A program made the translations under genes and the position numbers. Below, piece after piece: positions 51,242 to 59,144 of a stretch of DNA of 64,000 nucleotides. Source of the DNA: Deltaproteobacteria bacterium (GTDB taxonomy: Bacteria > UBA10199 > GCA-002796325 > JACPFF01); NCBI GenBank assembly GCA_016183065.1, contig JACPFF010000017.1:107172-171171 (forward strand), given 5' to 3'. How positions within the stretch are numbered: position 1 is the stretch's first letter; each line of letters opens with the position of its first letter. Below the pieces are notes generated by a model. It was given only the letters and a program-made list of their open reading frames with translations, had not been told where the DNA came from and made no database searches.

Positions 51242-52384
51242 ATGAGATTTCAAAGACGACTGAATTTGTTGAAATTATTGGAAAAGAAGTCCTTTTTCCT
51301 GTTTGGGCCAAGGTCGACCGGAAAGAGCTATCTCCTTCGGGAACAATTGGGGTCGCGGGCAAAAATTCTCGATCTCTTGAGAGCGGAACTTTTTTTGCGG
51401 CTCTCCCAGAATCCCACCGACCTTGAGACCCTCCTGCCGGAGAACACGGGGACCATTGTTGTCATCGATGAGGTGCAAAAGATTCCACTCCTGCTCGATG
51501 AGGTCCATCGTCTCATTGAAGCGCGCGGTCACCGTTTTCTCTTGACCGGAAGCAGTGCGAGAAAATTGAGACGCGGTTCGACCAACCTGCTTGCGGGGCG
51601 TGCCTGGACCGCTGAATTATTTCCGCTTGTCTCCGCGGAAATCGGCGACTTTCAATTGGAGCGATACCTTCGCTATGGGGGGCTGCCGCAAGTGTGCCAA
51701 AGCGAGGATCCTGCGGAGGAGCTCGATGCCTATGTCCAGACGTACTTGAAAGAGGAGATTCTGGCAGAGGGATTGATCCGCAAAATCCCCCCGTTTTCCC
51801 GTTTTTTGAAGGCCGCTGCGTTGTCCAATGGGCAACAACTGAACTTTACCCAGATCGGGAGTGACGCACAGGTCGCTCCCTCAACCGTACGCGAGTATTA
51901 TGCCATTCTGGAAGATACGCTCGTCGGTTTTTTGCTCGAACCGTGGACCGCGTCCAAAAAAAGAAAAGCGGTCCGGACGGCAAAGTTTTATTTTTTTGAC
52001 CCTGGAGTCACGCACGCCATTGCCGGAACGAAATCAGTGGACCGCAATTCCAATCTGTATGGCGCCAGTTTTGAACAGTTCATCGGCATGGAACTTCGGG
52101 CCTATATCAGCTATGAACGAAAGAAGGAGCCCCTGACCTTTTGGCGATCGTTGCGCGGCGACGAGGTGGATTTTCTCATTGGGGATCACACGGCCATCGA
52201 AGTCAAATCCACCGCAAAAGTGGCGTCGCAGCACCTGAAAGGATTAAAAGCCCTTGCAGAGGAGGGGGTGTTCAAGACGTTCTATTTGGTGAGTCAGGAC
52301 CGCGTTGCTGCAAAAAAAGAGGGAGTACACTCCCTTCCCTGGGATGGTTTTTTGCAAAAACTTTGGTCTGGTGCCATTGTGTAA
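51242..52384 (+). CDS. AAA+ ATPase with DUF4143 nuclease-like C terminus
   Basis: A 380-aa protein of the AAA_14/DUF4143 family. Walker A FGPRSTGKSYLL, Walker B TIVVIDEVQKIP, sensor FLLTGSSARKL. The winged-helix middle (LNFTQIGSDAQVAPSTVREY) and the C-terminal DUF4143 part include GDEVDFLIGDHTAIEVKST, a PD-(D/E)xK-like metal site. Members are common singletons in accessory regions and biological role is unsettled. Composition is more AT-rich than the flanking genes. Distinct from the ATPase at 29958. Confidence 0.9.
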   Translation: MRFQRRLNLLKLLEKKSFFLFGPRSTGKSYLLREQLGSRAKILDLLRAELFLRLSQNPTDLETLLPENTGTIVVIDEVQKIPLLLDEVHRLIEARGHRFLLTGSSARKLRRGSTNLLAGRAWTAELFPLVSAEIGDFQLERYLRYGGLPQVCQSEDPAEELDAYVQTYLKEEILAEGLIRKIPPFSRFLKAAALSNGQQLNFTQIGSDAQVAPSTVREYYAILEDTLVGFLLEPWTASKKRKAVRTAKFYFFDPGVTHAIAGTKSVDRNSNLYGASFEQFIGMELRAYISYERKKEPLTFWRSLRGDEVDFLIGDHTAIEVKSTAKVASQHLKGLKALAEEGVFKTFYLVSQDRVAAKKEGVHSLPWDGFLQKLWSGAIV

Positions 52385-52393
52385 GGGGATCCA

Positions 52394-52415
52394 AAAGGGA
52401 CCAAGAGTACCCTTT
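52394..52415 (+). terminator. Hairpin after the DUF4143 gene
   Basis: AAAGGG (52394-52399) pairs with CCCTTT (52410-52415), and a T-rich stretch lies 20 nt farther on. A weak terminator at best, placed 10 nt after the stop. Confidence 0.35.
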
Positions 52416-52494
52416 CTTAAGATAAGTTTTTTTAATGCCTGCATTCAGACTCTTAGCCGTCCGTCCGCCACACAGAATCTCGTGGCAATCACGG

Positions 52495-53691
52495 TTAGAC
52501 CCTCAGCCGCGAGACCGCTGCCGCAAACCGCGCCAGGCCTTCCTTCAGGTCCGCCATGCCGAGCGCGTAGGAGAAACGGAGATAGCCGGGCGTGCCAAAG
52601 CCTTCGCCGGCCACCACCGAAATGTGCGCATCTTCGAGGAGATACTCGGTGAGGGCCTCCGAGGTGGCGATGGTGCGTCCGTTGACCGACCTGCCGAGGA
52701 GCGCCGTGACATTGGGATAGGCGTAAAAGGCGCCCCGCGGTTCGACACAGGTGATGCCGGGGATGTTGCGCAGTGCCGCGGCCATGACATTGCGGCGTTC
52801 CTGGAACGCCGCCCGCATGGTCTCCAGCGCGTCCTGCGGGCCGGTGTAGGCGGCAATCGCGCCGTGTTGTGCAAAGGCGCAGGCGTGTGTCACGACCTGT
52901 CCCTGCCACGTCCCCATCTGCGTGATAACGGCCTCCGGGCCGGCGGCCCAGCCGATCCGCCAGCCGGTCATGGCATAACTTTTCGAGACCCCGTTGACGA
53001 GGATCGTCCGATCGCGGCATTGCGGTGCGGCCGTGGCAAAACTGCAAAATGTCGCCGGGGGATACACCAACGCCTCGTAGATCTCATCGGAGATGACCCA
53101 CAGATTTTTTTCCGCGCAGACGATGGCCAATGCCTCCAGTTCGTCGTGCGTGTAGACAATGCCCGAGGGGTTGGAGGGTGTGTTGAGCATGAGGACTCTG
53201 CTTTTTGCCGTGCAGGCCCGTCTCAATGCGGGAGGCGTCAGCTTGAAATTTGCCGCTTCATCCGTCGCAATGATTGTTGGCAACCCGTCGCAGAGGAGCG
53301 TCTGGTCGGCATAGGAGACCCAATAGGGTGCGGGAATCAACACCTCGTCACCCGGGTTGATCAAGACCTGCAGTGCCGCGAAAAGGGCCTCCTTCGCGCC
53401 ACACGTGACGAGGATGTCATGCGGGACATAGGTCACACCATTGGTGCGCTGCAATTTTTCGCAGATGGCCGTGCGGAGCGCCGGGAGGCCGGGGACCGGC
53501 CCGTATTTCGTGGCACCATTGTGGAGCGCCTCAATGCAGGCGGTCTTGATGTGGGGGGGCGTGTCAAAATCCGGTTCGCCGACGCCAAAATTGATCACGG
53601 AGATGCCCTGTGCGGTCAGGGCGCTCGCCCGGGCAGAGGCCGCGAGGGTTGGCGAAGGTTTCACCCGGTCAATACGTTGCGACCAGCTCAT
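52495..53691 (-). CDS. aspC: Class I/II PLP aminotransferase (aspartate aminotransferase-like)
   Basis: Transfers amino groups between aspartate (or related amino acids) and 2-oxo acids. Conserved parts: INFGVGEPDFDTP, YGPVPGLPALR, TCGAKEALFAALQVL, NTPSNPSGIVY, ISDEIYEALVY, the PLP lysine in NGVSKSYAMTGWRIGW, and LRFSYALG with the substrate-binding Arg. ATG 53691 follows AAAGGAG and overlaps the coaD stop (ATGA), so the three genes rsmD-coaD-aspC are coupled. Length 398 aa fits the family subgroup Ib. Confidence 0.93.
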   Translation of the reverse strand: MSWSQRIDRVKPSPTLAASARASALTAQGISVINFGVGEPDFDTPPHIKTACIEALHNGATKYGPVPGLPALRTAICEKLQRTNGVTYVPHDILVTCGAKEALFAALQVLINPGDEVLIPAPYWVSYADQTLLCDGLPTIIATDEAANFKLTPPALRRACTAKSRVLMLNTPSNPSGIVYTHDELEALAIVCAEKNLWVISDEIYEALVYPPATFCSFATAAPQCRDRTILVNGVSKSYAMTGWRIGWAAGPEAVITQMGTWQGQVVTHACAFAQHGAIAAYTGPQDALETMRAAFQERRNVMAAALRNIPGITCVEPRGAFYAYPNVTALLGRSVNGRTIATSEALTEYLLEDAHISVVAGEGFGTPGYLRFSYALGMADLKEGLARFAAAVSRLRV

Positions 53692-54179
53692 GCCCACTCC
53701 TTTCGACACAACTTGGCGCGCAATTGTTGCTCGACCAGCGGATGGATCATCTCTGCGGCCCTTCCGCCATGGCGCACGACATCCTTGATAATGGAGGAAC
53801 TCAAATGGGTATACCGTCCTTCGGTCATCAGGAAGATGATTTCCAGCTCGGGATAGAGGGTTTTGTTGGCCAGCGCCATCTGGAATTCGTATTCATAATC
53901 AGACATCGTCCGGATGCCGCGGAGAATCCGGTGGATTTTCCGCTTGCGGGCGTATTCAGCGAGCAATCCGTCAAAAAAATCGATTTCGATCTTCGGGTGA
54001 TTCGCGAAAATTTCGCGTAACATCGCCGCGCGTTCCTCCGCCGAAAAAATCGGCTCCTTGCTCATGTTCACGGCCACTGCCACAATGAGCCGGTCAAAAA
54101 TGCGGATCCCCCGCTCAATGATATTGAGATGCCCGTTTGTTGGGGGATCAAAACTCCCGGGGCAGATCGCCGCTCTCAT
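53688..54179 (-). CDS. coaD: Phosphopantetheine adenylyltransferase
   Basis: Penultimate step of coenzyme A synthesis: ATP plus 4'-phosphopantetheine to dephospho-CoA. Conserved GSFDPPTNGHLNII (nucleotidyl transferase HxGH-type TNGH), ILRGIRTMSDYEYEFQMA and HLSSSIIKDV. Length 163 aa is standard. Overlaps rsmD (ATGA) and aspC (ATGA). Confidence 0.97.
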   Translation of the reverse strand: MRAAICPGSFDPPTNGHLNIIERGIRIFDRLIVAVAVNMSKEPIFSAEERAAMLREIFANHPKIEIDFFDGLLAEYARKRKIHRILRGIRTMSDYEYEFQMALANKTLYPELEIIFLMTEGRYTHLSSSIIKDVVRHGGRAAEMIHPLVEQQLRAKLCRKEWA

Positions 54180-54727
54180 AGGGGCCTTCCTATAAAGCTG
54201 ATGCGCGTTTGTCCATATTTCCGTTCATCGACCACGCGAAATGCTGCGGGAGGCTGTGGCGGTTCCTTCGGATGGTGCTCAATAATGATGCGGCCTCGCG
54301 GGCGCAACAGGCCCAAGTCCGCGGTCAGTTGGAGGGTGGGGGAGACCAGATGCTTTTCGTAGGGGGGATCGATGAAAATCACGTCGAAGGTCTGTTCCTG
54401 CCGCGCCAATTGCTGCAGCCCGCGTGCTGCCGGTGCGCGCACGATCGTGGCGTATTCGGTATAGTGACACCGGTCGAGATTATCCATGATCAAGGCAATC
54501 GCTTGCGGTGCGGCATCGATGAAGGTGGCATGTGCCGCGCCACGGCTCAGGGCCTCGATCCCCAGGGCACCGGTGCCCGCAAAACAGTCGAGGATCTCGA
54601 AATCCGTGACGTCGTAGAGAATATTGAAAATGGCCTCTTTGACTTGATCAAGGACCGGTCTGATCGGCGCCCCACGCTTGGGGCCGACCAATCGCCGCCC
54701 CTTGGCTCGTCCTGCGATCACGCGCAT
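54176..54727 (-). CDS. rsmD: 16S rRNA (guanine966-N2)-methyltransferase
   Basis: Methylates G966 of 16S rRNA with S-adenosylmethionine. N-terminal MRVIAGRAKGRRL and RPVLDQVKEAIFNIL, SAM motif DCFAGTGALGIEALSRGA, and the catalytic DPPY in VIFIDPPYEKH. Length 183 aa is typical. First gene of the coupled rsmD-coaD-aspC run, a common bacterial arrangement for the first two. Confidence 0.95.
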   Translation of the reverse strand: MRVIAGRAKGRRLVGPKRGAPIRPVLDQVKEAIFNILYDVTDFEILDCFAGTGALGIEALSRGAAHATFIDAAPQAIALIMDNLDRCHYTEYATIVRAPAARGLQQLARQEQTFDVIFIDPPYEKHLVSPTLQLTADLGLLRPRGRIIIEHHPKEPPQPPAAFRVVDERKYGQTRISFIGRPL

Positions 54728-54736
54728 GGCCCGTTC

Positions 54737-54849
54737 CTATTACAGGGGCTCACGTCGCCCCCTCCAGCGGCAAAGCCGCTGGAGCCTCCCCCTCACGCTC
54801 ACCGTGCTCGTTGGAGAGATTCCCACGGGCACGCCCGTGAAAATCTATA
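54737..54849. repeat. Dispersed hairpin repeat, copy 1
   Basis: A 19-nt lead (ctattacaggggctcacgt, 54737-54755) is followed by a perfect 10-bp hairpin ctccagcggc-aaa-gccgctggag (54762-54784) and, farther on, a CACGGGC-ac-GCCCGTG hairpin (54834-54849). The lead and the first hairpin recur at 57677-57796. It lies directly upstream of rsmD. Confidence 0.75.
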
Positions 54850-54884
54850 CTGTGGCGTGGGTTTCGACAAGCGGGTGTTCATGA

Positions 54885-55196
54885 TCAGAGACCATGCACG
54901 AGGAGGCCGAGCAGGATGAGTCCGGTCCAGATGATGAGGACAATCCCGCCGAATGCACTGCCAATGATGCCGAGCGTTGTGCCAATACGGGCCAAGACCT
55001 CGCCGTCGCGGGAGGCCTCGCCACGCCGGATCGCCGCCATTTCGGATCGTCCGAAAATGATCGCGGGAATGCCGGTGACACAGAGGAGGCACGGCATGAG
55101 GGAGAGGATCCCGAGGATCAACGTGGTAACCGCGCGTCCGCTCGGTCCTTGCGGTTGCGGGGTCCCCGGCGGTGTTGTGGATGTGGGGTCGTGCAT
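54885..55196 (-). CDS. Small DUF4190-like membrane protein
   Basis: A 103-aa protein with a Pro/Thr-rich N terminus and two membrane helices (TTLILGILSLMPCLLCVTGI, GIIGSAFGGIVLIIWTGLIL) separated by the typical DUF4190 loop FGRSEMAAIRRGEAS. ATG 55196 has GAGGGTCC upstream. Inner-membrane; function of the family unknown. Lies 42 nt downstream of the DUF2752 gene on the same strand. Confidence 0.8.
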   Translation of the reverse strand: MHDPTSTTPPGTPQPQGPSGRAVTTLILGILSLMPCLLCVTGIPAIIFGRSEMAAIRRGEASRDGEVLARIGTTLGIIGSAFGGIVLIIWTGLILLGLLVHGL

Positions 55197-55238
55197 CGGA
55201 CCCTCGTAGCACAACCGATCGGCAGTGTCACCTGTGAG

Positions 55239-55646
55239 TCAGGAGCCGTGAATCAGGAGCCGCGCCATCCACACGCCGACGTAGCAGACCGTGCCCCCGA
55301 CCACGATCCGCAGGCTCCAGGGTTTGCGCAGGACCCGGGACCACCGAAACGGACGGCAGAGGCCAAAGAGTGCCGCACAACCGATGGTCGCGAGGCACAG
55401 GGCGAGGAGGGGACCAAATGGGTGGATGGCCCAGGCGTTTTGCCAGTCGCCCTGCAGCAGCGTGGCCAGGCTTGTGGTCAGGCCGCATGACGGACAGGGA
55501 ATGCCGAGCGCACGATGAAACAGGCAGAGTGGGAGCCCCAGTTGTTCATGGGTCCCCAGCCTTCCCGCCGCGGGCGTCAATTGGTGGCCGACGATACCGA
55601 TCCCTAAGATGAGCAGCAGCACAATCAGGTGGGGAAGGCGTTGCAT
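55239..55646 (-). CDS. DUF2752 membrane protein
   Basis: A 135-aa protein with hydrophobic segments LPHLIVLLLILGIGIVG, FGPLLALCLATIGCAALFGL and LRIVVGGTVCYVGVWMARLL. The signature GIPCPSCGLTTSL of DUF2752 is present. ATG 55646 is used; the longer frame from 55787 runs into the promoter of the BON gene. Function unknown; often found beside DUF4190 or TM2-like genes, as here. Confidence 0.82.
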   Translation of the reverse strand: MQRLPHLIVLLLILGIGIVGHQLTPAAGRLGTHEQLGLPLCLFHRALGIPCPSCGLTTSLATLLQGDWQNAWAIHPFGPLLALCLATIGCAALFGLCRPFRWSRVLRKPWSLRIVVGGTVCYVGVWMARLLIHGS

Positions 55647-55669
55647 GTCGGAAAAAAGTACTCTATACT
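55641..55669 (+). promoter_or_regulatory. Sigma-70-type promoter of the BON lipoprotein gene
   Basis: TTGCAT (55641-55646), exactly 17 nt, TATACT (55664-55669). The -35 box overlaps the start codon of the divergent DUF2752 gene. Predicted transcript start near 55676 leaves a 30-nt leader with AAGGAGG. Confidence 0.75.
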
Positions 55670-55708
55670 GCGCGCGCTGATCAAGCCGCGAAGCGCAAGG
55701 AGGGTCAC

Positions 55709-56773
55709 ATGTTGAAACGTCGGTACAAAATGGGTGTTGCCATGATGATTGTGGGATTCCTGGGGACGGCCTGTTCCGCCACGCCAATGCGACGGAGCGT
55801 GAAGGAAATCTGGCACGATGGAACGATCAAATCCGATGTGGCCAAGGCCTTTGCCAGGACGAATGGCATCATGCCGCGCTATGTCGATGTCGACGTCTTT
55901 CGCGGCGTCGTCTCGCTCAATGGCCGCGTCGAAACGACCTCGGAAAAGACTGTGGCCGAAGCACTGGCCCGCAGCGTCGATGGGGTCGTGATGGTGGAGA
56001 ATCATCTTGCCGTCCGCGAAACGGGCGATCCGCGTTTCCTTCTCCCTGCGGGTGAGGGGGGCGCGACACCGACCCCGTTGGTGACGAAGAGCGTGGTCAT
56101 GTCGCGTCCGGCAACAGCGGTCAAGACGATGACGCCGGTCGATCGGGCCGCCTATAGTGACCTGGCCGTTGGTGATCCCTTTGTGGGCAAGGCCGTGGAG
56201 GCGCCCGCGCCATCCCCGGCATTTGCGGCAACGCCAAAACCGATCCCCACTCCGCGGCCGTCGGCCTCCCCGCCGCCATCATCACCGGCACCGCAAGTTG
56301 CCACACATCGCGCAGCAGGGCCTACTCCTTCGGACCTGGCCGTTGGCGATCCGCTTTCCGGACGAGAGACTGTGCCGGGCCTCCGGGCACCCGTGACACC
56401 GCCGTCCACCGTGGCAAGGACCAAGCCTGCCACCGTATCTCCTGCACCTGCGCCGGTCGTGCAGGCCGCGCCGCCAGTGCTGAAGCCTGTGACTCCGGTC
56501 GCGCGGGCGGTCGCGCCGGTGCCGGTCCCGGTTGGACCGCGGAGAGTCGCCGTGCAACAGACGCCGACGATTGCGCCGACCCCGCCGAAATTTATCGAGA
56601 AAGGGATCCTTCCGCCGTCCACGACGGTCAAAGAGGTCACTCCCACCGTCCGTGCCCAGCCCGCCACCGCAACCCGTGTGGCGCTCCCGCCTCGAACTTC
56701 CCGGACGGTCGATGCCGACCTTGCCCAAGAGGCGGCCGAGGAATTGAGGCGCCTGAAGGGTGGGACGGAGTAA
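55709..56773 (+). CDS. BON-domain lipoprotein with long Pro/Ala-rich tail
   Basis: A 354-aa protein with a lipoprotein signal (MMIVGFLGTACSATP), a BON domain at about residues 35-105 (IKSDVAKAFARTNGI, VDVDVFRGVVSLNGRVET, ALARSVDGVVMVENHL) of the kind that binds phospholipid in the periplasm, and a 230-residue Pro/Ala/Thr/Val-rich extension in which the phrase SDLAVGDP occurs twice. The tail may span the periplasm. ATG 55709 has AAGGAGG. Own promoter at 55641. Confidence 0.85.
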   Translation: MLKRRYKMGVAMMIVGFLGTACSATPMRRSVKEIWHDGTIKSDVAKAFARTNGIMPRYVDVDVFRGVVSLNGRVETTSEKTVAEALARSVDGVVMVENHLAVRETGDPRFLLPAGEGGATPTPLVTKSVVMSRPATAVKTMTPVDRAAYSDLAVGDPFVGKAVEAPAPSPAFAATPKPIPTPRPSASPPPSSPAPQVATHRAAGPTPSDLAVGDPLSGRETVPGLRAPVTPPSTVARTKPATVSPAPAPVVQAAPPVLKPVTPVARAVAPVPVPVGPRRVAVQQTPTIAPTPPKFIEKGILPPSTTVKEVTPTVRAQPATATRVALPPRTSRTVDADLAQEAAEELRRLKGGTE

Positions 56774-56900
56774 GGTCGCTGGCGGCATTGCTCTATCGGG
56801 AGCCTTTTAATTTACTGCGTCGCAGAAGGTCCTTGCGGTGATATGCCGCCTATGCTACGCCGCGCCCAGTCTGCACCATTGCCTTCTAAGGAGGAGAGAG

Positions 56901-57659
56901 ATGCGTATCCGTCATGTCATCGTGATGACACTCGTGCTGGGGATTCCACTGACCCTGGGAATGTCGCTGGCCGGCAAGGCCGCACCGAAAAATACCATCT
57001 ACACCGATTACCGGCTCAATTTTGTCAAATTGGAAGCACTGAGTGGTCCGGATCTGAAGGCCAAAGCGCCGACACATCCGGCCGAGGTCTCCACCGAGAC
57101 CATGAGCGGGATCTTATCGACATTCCGGTTGAGCCGCCGGGCACTCATGAAAAAGGGGAAGATGGTCGATGAGCGGGAAATCTTTGATGAAGAGGCCATC
57201 AACGTCCTCGCGCCCCACCTGGTTGAGGGGTTGCGACGGGCCAAAGAACACGAGGTCGTGGTCTTTTCCTATCTCTATAAAAATCCGAAATTCATTTTGC
57301 GCAATGATCGTCTGACGGCGGGGAAGATGTGGATGACGGGGAAAGATCTCCACGTGGAGTTTCTCAAGGTCTACGCCAAGGTGACCGGCGATCTGAGCAA
57401 GCGCGGCTATTCCGACAAACTGGTGAACATGGCGCGTGGGGTCCGTATTGTCCTGGAACCGGCGCCGGGGATGACCTTGGGGGAGACGGCGCGTGAAGTC
57501 ATTGCGGACACCGGCGCGACGTTCTTTGCCCGCGGTCGCCACACCCTTCCGGAGCAGGCCCCGGATCGTCTGACGGAACTCAAACGACTGCGAGAGATGA
57601 ACCTGATTACCGAAAAAGAATACCAGGCCAAACGTCGCGCGATTTTGAATGCATTGTGA
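56901..57659 (+). CDS. Secreted hypothetical protein with SHOCT-like C terminus
   Basis: A 252-aa protein with a signal peptide (VIVMTLVLGIPLTLGMSLAGKA) and ATG 56901 behind AAGGAGGAG. The body is mixed alpha/beta (AKEHEVVVFSYLYKNPKFIL, LTAGKMWMTGKDLHVEFLKV) with no family I can name. The last 30 residues (RLTELKRLREMNLITEKEYQ and on to the end) look like the SHOCT oligomerisation module. Lies 127 nt after the BON gene and may be expressed with it. Confidence 0.75.
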   Translation: MRIRHVIVMTLVLGIPLTLGMSLAGKAAPKNTIYTDYRLNFVKLEALSGPDLKAKAPTHPAEVSTETMSGILSTFRLSRRALMKKGKMVDEREIFDEEAINVLAPHLVEGLRRAKEHEVVVFSYLYKNPKFILRNDRLTAGKMWMTGKDLHVEFLKVYAKVTGDLSKRGYSDKLVNMARGVRIVLEPAPGMTLGETAREVIADTGATFFARGRHTLPEQAPDRLTELKRLREMNLITEKEYQAKRRAILNAL

Positions 57660-57676
57660 GCGAATCGCCTCCGCGA

Positions 57677-57845
57677 CTATTACAGGGGCTCACGTACCCT
57701 CCGGCTCCGCCTGCGGGTACTTCCTCGTCCACCCGCTTCGCGGGTCCCCGGACTCGGTCGTCGCCACACCCCCCTCCAGCGGCAAAGCCGCTGGAGCCTC
57801 CCCCTCTCGCGCGCGGTGCGCGCTGGGACTTCCTCGTCCACCCGC
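57677..57845. repeat. Dispersed hairpin repeat, copy 2 (expanded hairpin array)
   Basis: Begins with the same 19-nt lead as copy 1 (57677-57695) and contains the same 10-bp hairpin (57774-57796). Between them sits extra material: GTACCC/GGGTAC (57694-57720) and ACCCGC-ttc-GCGGGT (57731-57745). Beyond lies GCGCGC-ggt-GCGCGC (57809-57823). The phrase acttcctcgtccacccgc occurs twice (57719, 57828). It fills the gap between convergent genes, so it may also end transcription in both directions. Confidence 0.75.
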
Positions 57846-57871
57846 CTGTAGAAACAATCGCGCCACACGCC

Positions 57872-59005
57872 CTAGAGAATCTCCAGCCGCCTGGGATAGC
57901 GTGCGAGGAGCTGACCGCCGGTGCGGGTCACGACCACGACATCTTCAATGCGCACGCCGCCGATGGCGCGGTAGTAGAGGCCCGGTTCGACCGTGACCAC
58001 ATGGCCGGCGCGGAGGCGACAGGGAAGGGGGCCGATGCGCAGGGGTTCCTCGTGGAGGGCGAGCCCGAGACCATGGCCCGTGCCATGCATGAACCCTTCA
58101 CGGCGGCCCTCTTTTTCCCCGGTCGGATATCCCGCGGCGGAAAAACGTTTCTGAATCCCGCGATGAATCGCCGCGCCATCGACCCCCGGTCGAATCTCCT
58201 TGATGGCCCACTGCTGCGCTGCAAGGACGGTCTGATAGAGCTGTGCGAGGGCGGGTGGCGCCTTGCCGCGACAAAACGTGCGGGACGCATCGCCAAAAAA
58301 ATAGTCGGTATTGGAACGGGGAAAGAGATCGACCACAATGGACGTGTGGGCGTGGAGGGGCCCCGAGCCCTGATTGTGCGGTTCGCAACTGTCGTGGCCG
58401 CCGGCAATAATCATCCCCTCGGGTGCGGAATAGCCTTCATCGATCAGGGCTGTGCCGGCAATGATCTTCAGCCGCTCCGCCGTCACGATTTCGCCATGCA
58501 ACTCCAGCTGGTGATCACGCCGGATCCGGGTCTGTTGCAGGGTCATCTCGACAACGCCCATGGCACGGAATGTGGCGCGCATGGCCTGGCGGATCGCCTG
58601 CAGTTCGGTTGGGGATTTGATGAGGCGTTGCGGGCAAAAGGGCACCGGGCGGAGCGTGACCTGCAGGTGTGCTGCACGGAGACGATCGACAATCCCTGCC
58701 GCGGTGGTGGAGGGCATTTCGATCCGGCGGATCTTCCGTTCGTGACACACTTCGAGAATGATCTCGGCGTGCCCCATCGCGCCGTGCCGCGCCTTGGCCT
58801 TCTGGGCATAGGGACGGAGTGACAGGACATCATCGACGGTGGCCTGTCGTCGGGCCCCATCAAATTCCAGATCGCTCAAGATCAGATGGGACCGGTTTCG
58901 ATGACGAAAAAAAACGACAGGATCCGGAATCGGCAGGCGGCAGAGATAGAACAGATCCGGGTTTCGCGTCGGTATATCGACGATAAATTGGGTCAGAGCG
59001 CGCAT
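57872..59005 (-). CDS. M24-family Xaa-Pro peptidase-like enzyme
   Basis: A 377-aa metallopeptidase of the creatinase/aminopeptidase P fold. N-terminal ligand domain, then the pita-bread core with dimetal ligands: the Asp pair in IVVDLFPRSNTDYFFGDAS, His in HGTGHGLGLALHEE, Glu in VVTVEPGLYY and Glu in GGVRIEDVVVV. ATG 59005 is chosen with GGAAATC upstream; longer frames to 59275 run into the promoter region of the divergent operon. Likely cleaves peptides ahead of proline, and its position opposite the proline catabolic operon makes proline supply a plausible role (inference). Confidence 0.9.
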   Translation of the reverse strand: MRALTQFIVDIPTRNPDLFYLCRLPIPDPVVFFRHRNRSHLILSDLEFDGARRQATVDDVLSLRPYAQKAKARHGAMGHAEIILEVCHERKIRRIEMPSTTAAGIVDRLRAAHLQVTLRPVPFCPQRLIKSPTELQAIRQAMRATFRAMGVVEMTLQQTRIRRDHQLELHGEIVTAERLKIIAGTALIDEGYSAPEGMIIAGGHDSCEPHNQGSGPLHAHTSIVVDLFPRSNTDYFFGDASRTFCRGKAPPALAQLYQTVLAAQQWAIKEIRPGVDGAAIHRGIQKRFSAAGYPTGEKEGRREGFMHGTGHGLGLALHEEPLRIGPLPCRLRAGHVVTVEPGLYYRAIGGVRIEDVVVVTRTGGQLLARYPRRLEIL

Positions 59006-59144
59006 GGTTTGATTTCCGAAAAGCTGTTGTCTTCCTTCATGTGGCTCTATATAGGACACGGTGTACGTTGTCCACGCATCATCCATCGCAGCCATCGTGT
59101 GCAGAGCGTACGCATGAGCAGATGTCCTGCAGAAGGAGGCCCGC

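Noticed and set aside
52435-53856. 473-aa plus-strand reading frame
   Set aside because: Antisense to aspC, which has all aminotransferase motifs.
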